64,000 nucleotides of DNA, taken from the NCBI GenBank assembly GCA_026214975.1, contig JAOBSW010000238.1, positions 60,406 to 124,405 on the forward strand, written 5' to 3'. Numbering within the stretch: the first letter of the stretch is position 1; every line of letters begins with the position of its first letter. This DNA comes from Gentiana macrophylla. Its lineage: Eukaryota; Streptophyta; Magnoliopsida; Gentianales; Gentianaceae. The translations under genes and the position numbers were made by a program. The notes below the pieces were generated by a model. That model was given only the letters and a program-made list of their open reading frames with translations, was not told the origin of the DNA and made no database searches. Shown here piece after piece: positions 45,778 through 57,879 of this stretch.

Positions 45778-47287
45778 TGTTAACGGTGATTTTACGGTTT
45801 ATATGACTTTATTTCGTAACAATTTCCTTCGTGTTTTACTAATTTTTATAGAAAATTAAGTGTTTAAATGAAATATTGAAAGAATGGGTGTGGAAATCAT
45901 TAAAATGCAAAATCGAGCTATTTACGTGATTTTATGAGTATTTTTCTATCTATATATATGGTTCTACATTTTGCACGCTTTTATTATCTTGTAGGTACAT
46001 TTGCATGGCATAGGATGAGCTAAAAAGATATTCAATTGGAGGTATAAATGGAAGGAGTAAGATGCAGCTTAAACTCAGATGAAGATATACAAGTCCGACG
46101 CGCGCTTGAGGTCTCGTACAATGGATCAAGGCCCGTAAGAAGTGGACGGGCGCCCGTAGGAGCTATTCGATTCAGTGGAATTGAGATTTTTAGTGGACGA
46201 GCGTCGATAATACATAGGACGGCGCCTCGATCCATTTCGCCCGACTCAAGATTTCAAAGCATCTCGGACGGGCGCCCAAAGATAGTGAACGAAGCGCTTG
46301 GTGGCCGACTTAGCGTAACCGACTTATTTTTCTATATATATGTGCATTGCTTAAGCCCTGATGTACCACAATTACACACCATACATTGAGAAAACCCTAA
46401 ACCGAGCAAAGTTAGGCTCGGTCGATCGAGCCCCGTGCTCGGTCGACCGAGGGTTGTTTTATTTATTTATTTATTTTTTATTTATTTTGTTCCGCTCTCG
46501 GATTGTGCCGATGACTGGGGCCAAGCAGCTTTGTTCAAGTTCTGTGAAACCGCTTTCATGAGGTTCTTTATTTTCAATCTTTGGTTTATTTTGTGATCTC
46601 AATTAAAGTCGATCTTTCTATGCTTATGTTTTATGCAATTTAAATCGAGAGATGTTTTGTCGTTGATGTTTACTATGTGATGAAATCGTGTAAACCTAGA
46701 TCACCATAGAAAGATTAGATTCTTAACCTAAAAATAACGAGAGTTGCTAGTTAAATTTCTAGGTTGCTAGATTGAACAAATCTTACACCTTTGTTATAAG
46801 CGTTAATCTTTAAGGTCGAGAGATGAAAGATTAATAGGCTAATTATCTACTTAGAGTAGGATTCATACCTTTGATAGGTGAACCACATCTTTATTAAATC
46901 TTCACTAAACGATCTAGTAGAAATTGAGGGTTATGGATAGGTGGATCAATGCTTGTTCTTCGTTAAAATTAATTGAGATTATCTTTTGTGCCTTGTCTTC
47001 GTTGCTATTTTAGAATTTTCTTTTTCTTTTATTTATGGAATAGATTATTATTTAGTTTAGGTCCGCAACTATATTTCCGCTTTGGATTGACAACCCTCCA
47101 TTGGCTTTATTGTTTCTTCGTTGCTTTTAGTTATTTTTCGTGACAACCTTTAGAAAAATTAAGAACTAGACCAATCTCGATTCCCCGTGATTCGACCGGT
47201 TGTAATCGCTTATACTACAATCCCGCACTTGGGGTAAACCGGATTATTTTATTATTTGTTTATTTTGCTTAGATAAAATCCGAGACA
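45778..47287 (+). mobile_element. Solo LTR (1510 bp) with target duplication
   Basis: Starts TGTTAACGG and ends CCGAGACA, flanked by the perfect 5-bp duplication ATGTG (45773-45777 and 47288-47292). TATA-like TATATATA at about 46331-46339 is followed by a leader. No internal region or second LTR is adjacent. The layout and the 'gggtgtggaaatc' and 'tacaatcccgcacttgggg' motifs fit a Ty3/gypsy LTR left by LTR-LTR recombination. Open frames within (46048-46389 and overlaps) are not protein-like. Confidence 0.85.
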
Positions 47288-47292
47288 ATGTG

Positions 47293-47685
47293 TAAAACAA
47301 GCTCAATCACCTACTTATCTTGCACGTGTTTGTCAGGTTACATAACCTACTTGTCATGTACTCATGTTACTTATCATTATTATTTTACTTGTCAACTAAC
47401 AACGCTTGTCATAGCTGCATGTTACGTTAATTCAGACACAAACACACTCGTAATCGATGTGTTTGCAGTCCTACATAGATTCCACTCAGACACAAGCACA
47501 CCCTTAGTCGATCTTATAGACCTACACCGCTAGAATACTCAAGGTACAATGCATGCCACCTGATATGAGAGCACATTGCAGCATGTGTAATGTGGGTAGC
47601 CATACACTCAACGCGATGTAAACCACACAGATTCTTGTAATGCATTGTGTTAACAACATGGACAATACAACTAGTTATACATCCG
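47293..47685. other. Intergenic stretch
   Basis: No gene. Short repeated phrases ('ctacttgtcatgt', 'gacacaa...cacac...gtaatcgat' / 'gacacaagcacacccttagtcgat') occur at about 47330-47515. Confidence 0.55.
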
Positions 47686-48660
47686 ATTGTTGGCATAGTC
47701 AACTAAAATCAATATTGTAATATTTCCAATTAAATAAATTGACATTTATTATTCAAATAATTAAAATTTGTAAAGTATAAATGAAATATTCATCGTTGTA
47801 AATCTCAAAGTCGATTACATGTAATGATAATATTGGGTAAATAGTTGCACACAAGAGGATTGATGTTATGGAGATACACTTTATATAGTAGTATGTGGTG
47901 AAGTTAATGGGAAGTATGAGATCTTTCAATTAAAACACCAATAGTAAGGCCCAAAACACTTAAAGTGTGACCGCCTTTATACTGGACCATTCGATATTGA
48001 CATCTATGGGGAATTTGTGTAAGAGTTGATCTTATAGAACATGCACCGATTTAATATGAATTTCTCATATAATTCCATGATTGAAAAATCTTATTAAATC
48101 ACAAGATCATCATATATGAATTAATTTGAATCTCAAATGATTTCAAGCTCCTGTTCATAAGGATTGAAAAGTGTAGCATTGTGAACCATTTTCACGATGG
48201 AATTCGTGAACAAGTAGCTAAGATGAAGTTCTCATATATGAAATTTATTCCTCCATTTGAGGAGTAGAAATATAATTCCTTTATTTGTTAATCTAAGAAG
48301 ATGATCAATCGGGTGATTATAATATGTTGATTATAAATTCACTGATCACAAATGAAGAATGCTTACAGAGACTTTCTTTATGGATTATCTATGGAGGGCT
48401 AGTCTATAGGAAATGATTATATCAATGGACACTTGTGAATACGTAATATCTATAATAATTAGCGCTTGGTTCCAAATTCATGGTGGTGTAATACCGTGAT
48501 GATTAATAGGTTAAATGAAATAATTAAAGGGTTAATTATTTTATTCACTTTATAGTGATTACTATTGAAATAGTGTGGTCTCGTACTAGACATACCCTCT
48601 TGAAGTTTTGTAGCATCCATTGAAGTCATATCAATGATCATGATTTATCAAACAGTATAA
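47686..48660 (+). mobile_element. Diverged LTR fragment related to the nested-element LTR
   Basis: Read on the plus strand, 48040-48160 and 48370-48460 parallel the minus-strand reading of the 7302-9034 LTR. They share 'accgatttaat', 'tttctc-tataattcc', 'gaaatcttattaaatca', 'gatcatatatg' and then 'ctatggaggg', 'gattatatcaatggac'. A plausible start is TGTTGGCATAG at about 47688. It is strongly diverged, with no partner LTR. Near 48675-48690 'gataccaaa' resembles an inverted primer site of yet another fragment. Confidence 0.5.
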
Positions 48661-49414
48661 CAAATATATCCTTGCTTTGATACCAAATGTAAGATCAAAT
48701 TAGGTCACTCAAATAATCATAGGGGGTCAATGGTTATGATCTAAACTGAACTTTTAAAAATTCCCTTTAAAAATTTAACACATTAATTATAAGTAGTGTA
48801 ACTGCTTGATCCTAAATATATGAGGTTATAACACTTATTAGAACAAGTAAAAAATCAACAAAAGTCAAGAATGACTTCCAATCAGCTCAAACGATCGAGA
48901 TCAAACAAAGTGATAATTCTGCTTTGAACGGACTGTTATTGCAATGAAATTTCTCGTGAACTTTGATGAGGTAAATGCTTGAATGTGGACTCAATCGACT
49001 CAGCACAAGTAAAGGATTAAAGAAAGAAACATTCACGATGCAGTAAAGCAAAAAGCAGATGACTCAAGTGTTTAGACATGTTCCAACAAGATGATGCAAA
49101 ATACCCAACTTAATTGCAGTTAATTTGAACCTCCCTACAATGAGGTTTCTTTAATTAGTACTAGATAGTTTCTGTTACAAAGTGTATTATAACTCAACAA
49201 CATCCACTAATCCAAAGTTGGATCACAAGACAAAGCCTGCTCAACTTCTTAACACAAGCACAACATTTGTTACTTAGAATATGCTACCAAACTATCTGTT
49301 CAACAACTTTGTCTTTGTTTTGAGTTTGGTATGCACTTCTCTTTGATTTCAATCCAGCTCAAACAAACAGCTATATCAAATACACGTTTCAAGATGTAGA
49401 ATTTATGTTGAATC
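48661..49414. other. Intergenic stretch
   Basis: No gene is supported. It ends in GAATC immediately before the Tork-like LTR, but no matching GAATC was found at the 3' end of that element. Confidence 0.55.
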
Positions 49415-49925
49415 TGTTGGAGAAAATAGTGGAATTGAATTAAAGTGAATAAAAATGATTTTATAATCATTTTATTCGATTCGACTTTGCAAGCTTAATT
49501 TGATTATATTCTTGTATAGAATATATACAATGTTTTGATAATTCTGAAAACTATGTAAGTCGTAGATGAATTCAGATTTAGAATCATTCAATTCGAGTAC
49601 GAGTGAATGAGAAATTAACGCTGAAGTCGGGTGTTTGAAAGAACTTTGTTGGAAGTGCCAAGAAGAGTATTCAACTAAATCGTGTACCACATTGGAAAAA
49701 GAGAGAAATGTTTTCCAAAGATATATGTGGGAAGAATGTTATATGTGGTATAAGCTCCTGTAAGAAGGAGAGATAGCGGGTTGGTTTTAGCAATGACGTT
49801 CGCTAAAATGGCCACGCCGCGCCGCGCCGCCGCCCGCCTGCGCTCGTGCCCGAGCCCGCTGACCGCTGGACCGCTGACCGCTGACCGTGGCCTTGGCCTT
49901 GGCCTTGGGGAATGGGCCCGAGGGC
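49415..49925 (+). repeat. 5' LTR of the Tork-like element, 5' portion only
   Basis: TGTTGGAGAAAATAG start, aligned to 54841-55395 through the GC-rich block at about 49808-49910. Similarity then ends, so the TATA box, R/U5 region and primer site present (or expected) at the 3' end are missing here. Confidence 0.85.
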
Positions 49926-50022
49926 AAGAAGTTTGGTAGCCTTCGTGTTTTACTAATTTTATTCGAACGGTTCGCCTATCAAACTTTAGCTCGCTTTTTA
50001 ATTAGTTAAATCTTCCTTTTTG

Positions 50023-50155
50023 GCATCGATTTGTAAAATCGGTCCTCTTCCTTTTGTATCGATTTCGCAAAATCGGTCCACTTCTTTTGCATCGATTTCG
50101 TAAAATCGGTCCACTTCTTTTGTATCGATTTCCGCAAAATCGGTCCACCTTCTTT
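50023..50155 (+). repeat. 33-bp tandem repeat, four units, hairpin-forming
   Basis: Units start at 50023, 50056, 50089 and 50122, with consensus 'g(c/t)atcgatttcg(c/t)aa' plus 'aatcggtccacttctttt' and few differences. Each unit contains CGATTT...AAATCG, an inverted repeat able to form a small stem-loop. It lies in the leader between the LTR and gag. Three overlapping frames cross it, but none is protein-like. Confidence 0.9.
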
Positions 50156-50352
50156 GGTGTTTTTCGTAAAAACTACCACGTTAAAACAAGATTGAAATAC
50201 AAACATTGTTGGAGAATCGAGTTGAAACAAACTCGAGCTTGTTCTCGACGAGTCAAAACAATCTTCACATTGTTTTTGGGTGAAAAACCTCACGCGTTGT
50301 ATTATCGCTTATCCTTTTTCGATAAAAGTTTATTTTCCGCCTTGAACGTAAA

Positions 50353-51240
50353 TGGCATCCGATGATCAAATCACTCCTACTCCGCCGGTGCGCCAAACGG
50401 AGGACGCCTTCCCACACTTCGGGAAGTATGACACGCATAACCATCGTGGATCAAAAGCTAACCACTTAGAGGCCGCAGAAGTTCAACGGATCGAACTTCA
50501 AACGTTGGCAATGTAAGATGTTGTTGTACTTAACAACACTTGGATTAGCGAGAATGCTAATCAAGATCCACGGTGGTGCCACCGAGATCATTAAAAGACA
50601 AAGCTTTTCTTGTAGTTTAAAACTCGAAGAATAGTGATTTTTATGTAAAAATTACATTCTTAATGGTTTGGATAATATGTTGTATGGTGTATATCAGACG
50701 TATGACTCAATTTCAATCGCTGTGGAAAGCTTTAGAGAAAAAGTACACAACAGAGGATGTCAAAGCAAGAAGTTTTTGTCAAGAGGTTTTTAAAGTTTGA
50801 AATGAACGATACTAAACCTATTGTGAAACAGTGGAGGAGTTGCAAATTTCGATATCCGAGATGATAATGTAAGATCCGAAAATCAACGAATTTTCAAGTG
50901 GCTCATGGTCATTGAGAAGCTTCCCCACTCTTGGAAGGAGTACAAGAGCTATCCGATGCATAAGAGGAAGCAGGTAACGATGGATGATCCGATTGTTCGC
51001 CTCCGACAAGAGGACAATAGAGCATCCAAAAGAGACGCTTCGAGTCGCTTGGACAAGCGAAGGCTAACATCACGAGGTCGTAAATCGAAAAGGAAGAAGC
51101 TCGAGAAATCGGTTAAGAAGACAGGGGAATCTTCAGGAAGCCGATGTGGATAAGCCGCCATTCAAGTTTAATGGCAAGTGTCACAACTGTGGCAAACAAG
51201 TGGCACCGCGGTCGCGGATCGCCGATCAAAGAAGCCTTTA
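50353..51240 (+). pseudogene. Tork-like gag remnant
   Basis: It starts at an ATG (50353) with MASDDQITPTPPVRQTEDAF. Shifted pieces then read KRWQ/C-KMLLYLTTLGLA (about 50500-50545), a YTTEDVKARSF segment (about 50740-50790), VIEKLPHSWKEYKSYPMHKR (about 50905-50965), DPIVRLRQEDNRASK and the knuckle remnant GKCHNCGK at about 51172-51195. These are the UBN2/DUF4219 gag features of this lineage in the right order. At least four frame changes. Confidence 0.82.
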
Positions 51241-51289
51241 CAACCATAAGGCTCATATGGTCAAATCGAGGATGATGACAATCTCTGCG

Positions 51290-52480
51290 CAAGAATGGTG
51301 ACAGAGTGCAACATCAGGTAATCCGAGACAATGGTTTGTGGACACCGGGGCCACTAAACATGTCTCATACGATCGTGGATGTCTTCTCAACCTACAAGGC
51401 CGAAATGGTGAGAAGTCGTGGATGGGCAACTCGCTTCACCAACCATTCAGTGGAATCGAAATGTGATTTCAAGATGACTTCGTGAAAGAAGTCGACCTCA
51501 CAAATGTTCTCCATGTTCCCGACATACGCAGTAAATCGATATCCGTGGTATGTCGAATAAGAATGGTTTTAAACTTTCATTTGGTAATGACAAGGTCATT
51601 TTGACCAAAAATGATATGTATGTGGGTAAAGGTTATTTTACCGAGGGTTTATTTAAACTCAATGTAATGGCTATTATGCCAAAGAATGTTGTGCCCAAAG
51701 ATGAGGCTAATAAAAATGCATCTACTGCACTTGATTGAGTCTTGTACTTTATGGCATAATCGCTTAGACACGTTAATAATAAATCAATTCAAAGAATGAT
51801 GAATTTGGATTTATTACCTAAACTAAAAGTTAATCAAACTGAAAAATGCCAAGTCTGTGTTGAAGCTAAATGACTAAAGCTACCGCTTTCCATCCGTGGA
51901 AAGAAACACAGAATCGTTAGAATTAATTCACACCGATTTGTGTGACTTAAAGTTTGTACAATCGAGAGGCGGTAAAAAGTATTTTGTAACTTTTATCGAT
52001 GATTGTACAAGGTATCATATGTATATTTGCTAAGTAAGAAAGATGAGGCTATCGAGGCATTCAAAAATTATAAGAATGAAGTTGAGAATCAACTTAGCGC
52101 ATTTAATCAAGAAGGTTCGTAGTGATGAGGTGGAGAGTATGAATCGCCATTTGAAAGAATATGTCTAGATTCGGGCATTATTCATCAAACTATCGCCCAT
52201 ATGCACTTTCAATCTAACGGAATTGCCGAACGCAAAACCGTGACTCGAAAAGAGATGATGAATGCTATGTTGATTAGTTCTGGGTTACCGTAAACCTGTG
52301 GGGAGGCCCTTCTCTCCGCCAATAAAATTCTCAACAGATTCCGCCTAAAAAGATGGATAAACTCCATACGAGATGTGGAAAGGCCACAAACCAAGTTATA
52401 AATACTTGAAAGTGTGGGGTGTTTAGCAAAGGTGGAAGTGCCTAAGCCTAAACAGATTAAGATCGGGGCCAAAACGATAG
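51290..52480 (+). pseudogene. Tork-like protease, GAG-pre-integrase and integrase remnant
   Basis: The protease active-site motif VDTGATKHVS is intact at about 51338-51367. GAG-pre-integrase follows (LWHNRL-type, SIQRMMNLDLLPKLK, EKCQVCVEAK at about 51750-51870). The integrase core then starts with [20 protein letters not shown] and [14 protein letters not shown] (about 51920-52020). Further traces (NGIAERK-like at about 52215-52235) extend to about 52480. A stop after 51735 and many indels interrupt it. Confidence 0.82.
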
Positions 52481-52799
52481 ATTGCATATTTATTGGGTAT
52501 GCTCATAACAAAGAGTGCATATAGATTTCTTGTGCACAAATCGACAACTCGATGTGCATGTAAACACAAACATGGAGTCAAGAAATGCGTGTTTTTGAGG
52601 ATGTTTTTCCACATAAAGAAAGACACAATGAAGACTCAAATAAGAGAGTACACTAAAATGTGGGGATAGTATCGTAAAACGAGGCAAAGCTGGAACTCAA
52701 GGAGTAAGAGGGCTAGGACTTCAACGCTCTTCGGGGCCGATTTTCTAACCTACATGGTAGAAAATACTCCAAGGACATATGCCGAGGCTATGTCTAATC

Positions 52800-53420
52800 C
52801 AACACCTTCCGGTTAAGCTATTAATAGTGAAATAGATTCTATTATGCAAAATCACACTGGGAATTGGCTGACATTCCACCGGAAGTAAAGCACTGGTGTA
52901 AGTGGATTTTCAAAAAAGAAGCTTAAGGTCGATGGATCTATTGATAAGTATAAGGCCAAGGTTGGTAGCCAAGGTTATCGACAAAAGGAAGGTCTTGACT
53001 TCTTTGATACTTATTCACCAAGAACGAATCACTTATAAGTGGTTCTTATTGCTCTTGCCGCAATTTATAACTTGAGATCCATCAAATGGATGTTAAAACC
53101 GCATTTCTAAATGGTGAATTAAGAAGAGAGATATACATGGAACAACCCGAGGGGTTTGTGGTTCCAGGCAAGAGCACAAGGTGTGTAGACTCATAAGTCT
53201 TTGTATGGATCAAACAGCACCCAAACAATGGCATCTAAAGTTTGATCAAACTATGCTATCTAATGGGTTTAAAATTAACGAGTGTGACAAAATGTTTACA
53301 TCAAACAAACACCTAATGCTTATGTGTTACAGTGTTTATATGTTGATGATATGTCGACATGGGAAGTACTCATGATATCATCATGAATACCAAAAAGTTC
53401 TTCGACACGCAATTTTGATA
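52800..53420 (+). pseudogene. Tork-like reverse transcriptase remnant
   Basis: Recognisable blocks: KWIFKK near 52898, KARLVAKGYRQKEGLDFFDT-like coding in shifted frames (about 52950-53010), [20 protein letters not shown] followed by [10 protein letters not shown] (about 53086-53165), KQWHLKFDQTMLSNGFKINE (about 53222-53280) and the catalytic YVDDM at 53338-53352. It is fragmented by indels, although the Asp-Asp pair survives in one frame. Confidence 0.82.
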
Positions 53421-53599
53421 TGAAGGATATGGGACAAGCAGATGTAATTTTGGGGATTAAAATCTCCGTAATATCCGAGGGACTAGTATTATCATTAGCC
53501 TCACCACATTGAATCCGCTCGAGGAGATTCAATGTTTTTGATGAAAGTCCTATGAAAACACCAATTGACTTAAGTCTTCACTTGGTCAAAAATAAGTGG

Positions 53600-54310
53600 T
53601 GAGCCCGTGTCTCGCTTGAAATATTCACAGATTATAGGTGTCTAATGTACATAACCAACTCCAGATTTCAGACTGATGTTGCGTGTGTCGTGAACAAACT
53701 AAGCAGTTTACAAGTAATCCCAAGTGAGGATCATTGGAAAGCGCTGATGAGAGTACTGTGTACTTGAAATATACAATGAACTCGGGATTACGCTATTACA
53801 AGATATCCAAAGAGTATTGAAGGATATCGTGATGCAAATCGGATTTGATTCTAAAGAGTCAAAATCCACAACCGGATATATCTTTATGATTGGTGGTGCC
53901 GTGTGTCCTCGAAGTCCACAAAGCAGATATGCATATCTCGCTCCACAATGGAAGTCGAGTTTATAGCAATCGACAAAGCTTCGGGAAGAAGGTAGTGGCT
54001 TCAAATTTCCTGTAGGACATTCCTTGTTGGACAAAACCGATTGCTCCTATTAGCATACATAAAGTGATAGTCAATCGGCTATAGAACCGAGCACAAAATA
54101 GTATGTATAATGGTAAGTCTAGAGTATATACGCCGATTTACATAATACCGCTAAACACTTGATTCTAAGTGGTGTGATTTCCATCGATTATGTAAAAACG
54201 GAAGGAGAATCTTATGGATCCGCTTTACTAAAGGTTTACCTAGAGATCGATGTCAATTTTGACCTCGGAACGGGACTTAAGCCTATTGAAAGTTAAGTTT
54301 TGTAATGGTA
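53600..54310 (+). pseudogene. Tork-like RNase H remnant
   Basis: Segments STTGYIFMIGGAVCPRSPQS-like at about 53865-53930, then a KSTVEVEFIAID-like helix (about 53935-53975) and, near the end, SYGSALLKVYLEIDVN. These parallel the SKSTTGY...WRSSKQ...STTESEYIA...DPLTKGL pattern of Copia RNase H. The frame changes every 50-100 bases. Confidence 0.7.
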
Positions 54311-54840
54311 ACCCTACCATGTTGACTCCGAGATCCCAAGATCTTCGTTCAAGGACAACTAAGTTATGAAAGTTGCCGATGAACACTTTCCCATTCCGTG
54401 AATAAAAGTGTTGTCCGCCAGATTGTGAAGGTTAAGTGAAAACTTTTAATGATTCCTATAACTTGATTAAATTCGAGCTGGTATGGCGTAATACTTTGAT
54501 AGAAGTCACCTATGTAGTTATGGTAAGGGTCGCTTTATGAGAATTCAGAGGCTAGAATTCTCAGAGCACTTTTCAAACCAGGTGTGATTCAGGCCAAATG
54601 AATCCAACCATGAGAACCAAGTAGATAAGTATATGGAAATATTGTGTGAGTGCTATTGTCCTGTTCTACACTAAAGGCCGAATAGCTCAAGACTTAAGTT
54701 CACTGATTAGCCGAGTAGATCCGATAAGATTTCACTAGTAAGGTGTTCAAAGCCGTGGTTACCTCTCCCGATGCAATGTTTTTCTCGCCGTAATCTCTTC
54801 AGGGTCCCAGATTTGCATTAATTTCCATTCATGTGGGGAT

Positions 54841-56031
54841 TGTTGGAGAAAATAGTGGAATTGAATTAAAGTGAATAAAAATGATTTTATAATCATTTTA
54901 TTCTGCATTTACTTTGCAATCTTAATTTGATTATATTCTTGTATGTAATATATACAATGTTTTGATAATTCAAAACTACGTAAGTCGTAGATGAATTCAG
55001 ATTTAGAATCATTCAATTCGAGTACGAGTGAACGAAATTAACGCTAAGTCGGGTGTTTGAAAGAACTTTTGTTGGAAGTGGAAGTTCAAGAAAGATTCAA
55101 CTAAATCTGCACTACATTGGAAAAAGAGAGAAATGTTTTCCAAAGATATATGGGAAGAATGTTATACGTGGTATAAGCTCCTGTAAGAAGGCGAGAGATA
55201 ATGGGTTGGTTTTAGCAAGCGAATGACGCTCGCTCAAAATGGCCACACGCTGGCCGCCGCGCCGCCGCTTCGCGTTCGTGCTCGTGCGCGTTCGCGCTCG
55301 TGCTCCGGAGCCCGCTGGACCGCTGGACCGCTGACCTTGATCTTGACCTTGACCTTGACTCGGGCTTGGCTGGGAACGGGCCTGAGGGCCCCAGCCCAGT
55401 TCGTGTTAAACTTTTTATACAAAAGTTAATTGGGCTTGGTCCAGCCATATACATTCGATTGAGTCAAGATTGAGTTCACCTGGTTCGGGTTATCCAACAT
55501 AGTTCGGTTCAAGAATAATTAATGGTTAATTCATTGTCAGAATCGGATGAAACGGGCCAGAATTAAGATGAGTTATGGTAATTCATTGTCAGAATCGGAT
55601 GAAACGGTCGTAATTAATTCATTCGAGCCCAAATTCTCTCCTATATATAGCCTCCATATGGATTGAAGCTAAATACACACATTCAAATACAACACCGTAA
55701 AGCTTCATACATTCATATGGGCTCAAATAGTTGCATACGAGTTTGAAGAAGAGATTCTCGAAGCACTAGAAGAGTTCGCTGAAGGTTCGTGTAAGTTAAT
55801 ACCTCTATACTTAATCAAGAATCCGAGCTTATCCTTGATATAATTGGCTTTTAACCCAGTACACACCTGACCAAATTTGTTTTGGGCGACAGAGTCATTC
55901 TACTGCCCTTTGAGCTTATCAGATTCACCTTTATTTTAGTATATTTCATTTTTTCATTTGTAATTGCTTTATTTTCAATAAAATCATTGCTTAATTCTAA
56001 GTAATTATTTTAATCATGTTTCGATCCTACA
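54841..56031 (+). repeat. 3' LTR of the Tork-like element
   Basis: Starts TGTTGGAGAA after the polypurine tract and most likely ends at TCCTACA (56025-56031), giving an imperfect terminal inverted repeat and 1191 bp. It contains a GC-rich block (about 55245-55390), TATA box CTATATATAG at about 55650, and AATAAAA at about 55977, about 50 bp before the end as expected for U5/R. The exact end is inferred because the 5' copy lacks this part. Confidence 0.75.
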
Positions 56032-57879
56032 GGTAATCATCATTTAGCAGGGCTATATATTCTGTTTCTAAACTCAAACTCTAATAATTGAAAGTGTTTC
56101 TCAATTACGTACAAGTGAGTTTCGCAAGGTTTAACAAAGACTAAGCTTTGTCAATATAACATTAGTCGTTCATGAAGCTTTAAAAGGCCCTTTATAGCCC
56201 TTTTATCTAAAGAAATCTACTCTTAAAATCTTTAGCATGTTCAAAAGAAGAAAAATCTTTTGAAGATAAAAGCAATTACGTACTCATACCATTGCATTTA
56301 CCAACTTGGTCCTTTGCTTCAATCTTGATCATTGGATGATCAGTGTGATCTTGTGGCTGATGAGTTAGTGACAATGACGTTCTACCTACCCGTCATTTTT
56401 TTTTAACATATTGTGATTTAAGAGTAATTTTATGATGTTCAAAGACAAAAATAATAAAGTATATGATGTCCCAAAAATGTTTGTGATGTCTACAAAATCC
56501 ACATTTCTAATAAAATTATAAGACATGAGTTAAAAAAAAGAATTATAAGAGAACACACTCCAAATGGGCAAATGGACAGTGCCGGCCTATCTCTAGAGCA
56601 CATACTTGGGCCTAAAGTAACCTCAAAGTTATCTAAAGAAATCTATACTCTTAAATCTTTAGTATGTTCAAAAAAGAAAAAAGAAAAAAAAAAAGAAAAT
56701 CTTTTGAAGATAAAGGCAATTACTCATACGGTCATACCTTTGCTTGTTGGGTTATATGTGTTTTTTTAAATCCAAAATGTTTGTTCTTAATTATGTCAAT
56801 AATAACTTTTGGCAAAAGTATAGCCACAGCTAGATGCATATGCCTTGGGCCCAACAAAAGGGCCTAATTTTTTTTTTTTTTTTTTTTTTTTGGATGGAGA
56901 AAAGAGGGCCTAAATTGTATCATGAAGTATTAAGTATTTATAGGTCAAAAAATCAATCAAAGTGAGATAGTTGATCAAGAAAATTGTTGATATTCAGAGT
57001 TATCCAAAATTAAATCATTCTTCTGTTTGATTGGCATTGATAAAATCTTTAAAAAAATAAATAAAAAGAGAGAGAGAGAGAAATTTCACCCCAAAAGACT
57101 TTTTAATTGAAAGTTTCACTTGCATGTAAAACGCAGATACATGACATTAAAACAATTCAAGTTTTAAGATTTAAATCGTCCACCTCATTCGATTATTAAT
57201 TAAATTAATTTTTTCAATTTGTTCTTCTTATCATGCCTTGTTGTGAATTCTCTTTCTAGATGGTCGAAATTATCTCTCTTTAAGTATACTTTTGTTATAT
57301 CTCTTCCAAATTCAGATTTTCTTTTTAACATCAACAGATTGAAATTGCTTGATGATGATAATTTGAAAAGAAAAGAAAAAGGTCTTTTAACCCTCCAAAT
57401 TTTCTAAAGCATGACATGTTATTTAATTAAAGACTGTAAAGCTTGAAAGTAATGGTTCTCGACAAGGCCTCATACTCCTAAGCCACGCTTACTACTGGCC
57501 TCACCCGGCCTCGAAATGAGATGATCTTGCTCGATCTCCTCCCCAGTAGATTAAAAAGTTCTTCACCAATTGGAAATAAAAAAAGAAAAGAAAAAGAAAA
57601 GAAAAGAAAGTAATGAAGCTGGAAAAAAAAATGACATCACTAGGATTATTATTGCGTGGAAGTTACAGTCTCCATTCCATTGGAATGGTAGAGAAATTCC
57701 AGCTACCAAATTCTATTATTAAGACACTTTGTACCTAATTTTTGGCAGTCAAAATTTTACTCTGCATTTTTTTTCTTATAGTTTGCGTGCACTACTCAAG
57801 TTAAAATACGTATAGGTTATAAGTCAACCACGTGAGCAATTTGTAGTACATATTTTGTTTTTAGGGGAAAAAGTGAATT
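56032..57879. other. AT-rich intergenic stretch
   Basis: No gene. Low-complexity tracts: poly-T of more than 20 at about 56868-56891, (GA)n near 57068-57081, and A/G-rich 'aaaagaaaag' near 57578-57610. A segment at 56200-56290 recurs approximately at 56625-56725 ('aaagaaatct...actcttaaa...tctttagcatgttcaaaa', then 'cttttgaagataaa(a/g)gcaattac'), a local duplication. Confidence 0.6.

Larger units (their letters stand above)
49415..56031 (+). mobile_element. Tork-like Ty1/copia element, heavily frameshifted
   Basis: A plus-strand Copia element: 5' LTR part 49415-49925, leader with tandem repeats, gag from 50353, protease about 51341, integrase about 51900-52300, RT about 52900-53400, RNase H about 53860-54240, polypurine tract ATGTGGGGAT (54831-54840) and 3' LTR 54841-56031. 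Gag of the 'MASDDQ...RWQCKML.YLTTLGLA' kind and [11 protein letters not shown] in RT match the Tork lineage as I know it. Tens of indels and stops break every frame. The 5' LTR lacks its promoter-proximal half, and no target duplication could be matched. Confidence 0.88.

Noticed and set aside
50054..50365. 103-codon frame with RFRKIGPLLL repeats
   Set aside because: The protein repeat is simply the translation of the 33-bp DNA tandem repeat in a non-coding leader, and it occurs in other frames and on the other strand too.
55212..55454. Arg/Ser/Ala-rich overlapping frames on both strands
   Set aside because: By-product of the GC-rich tandem repeats in the Tork-like LTR. Three mutually overlapping frames, none with homologues.
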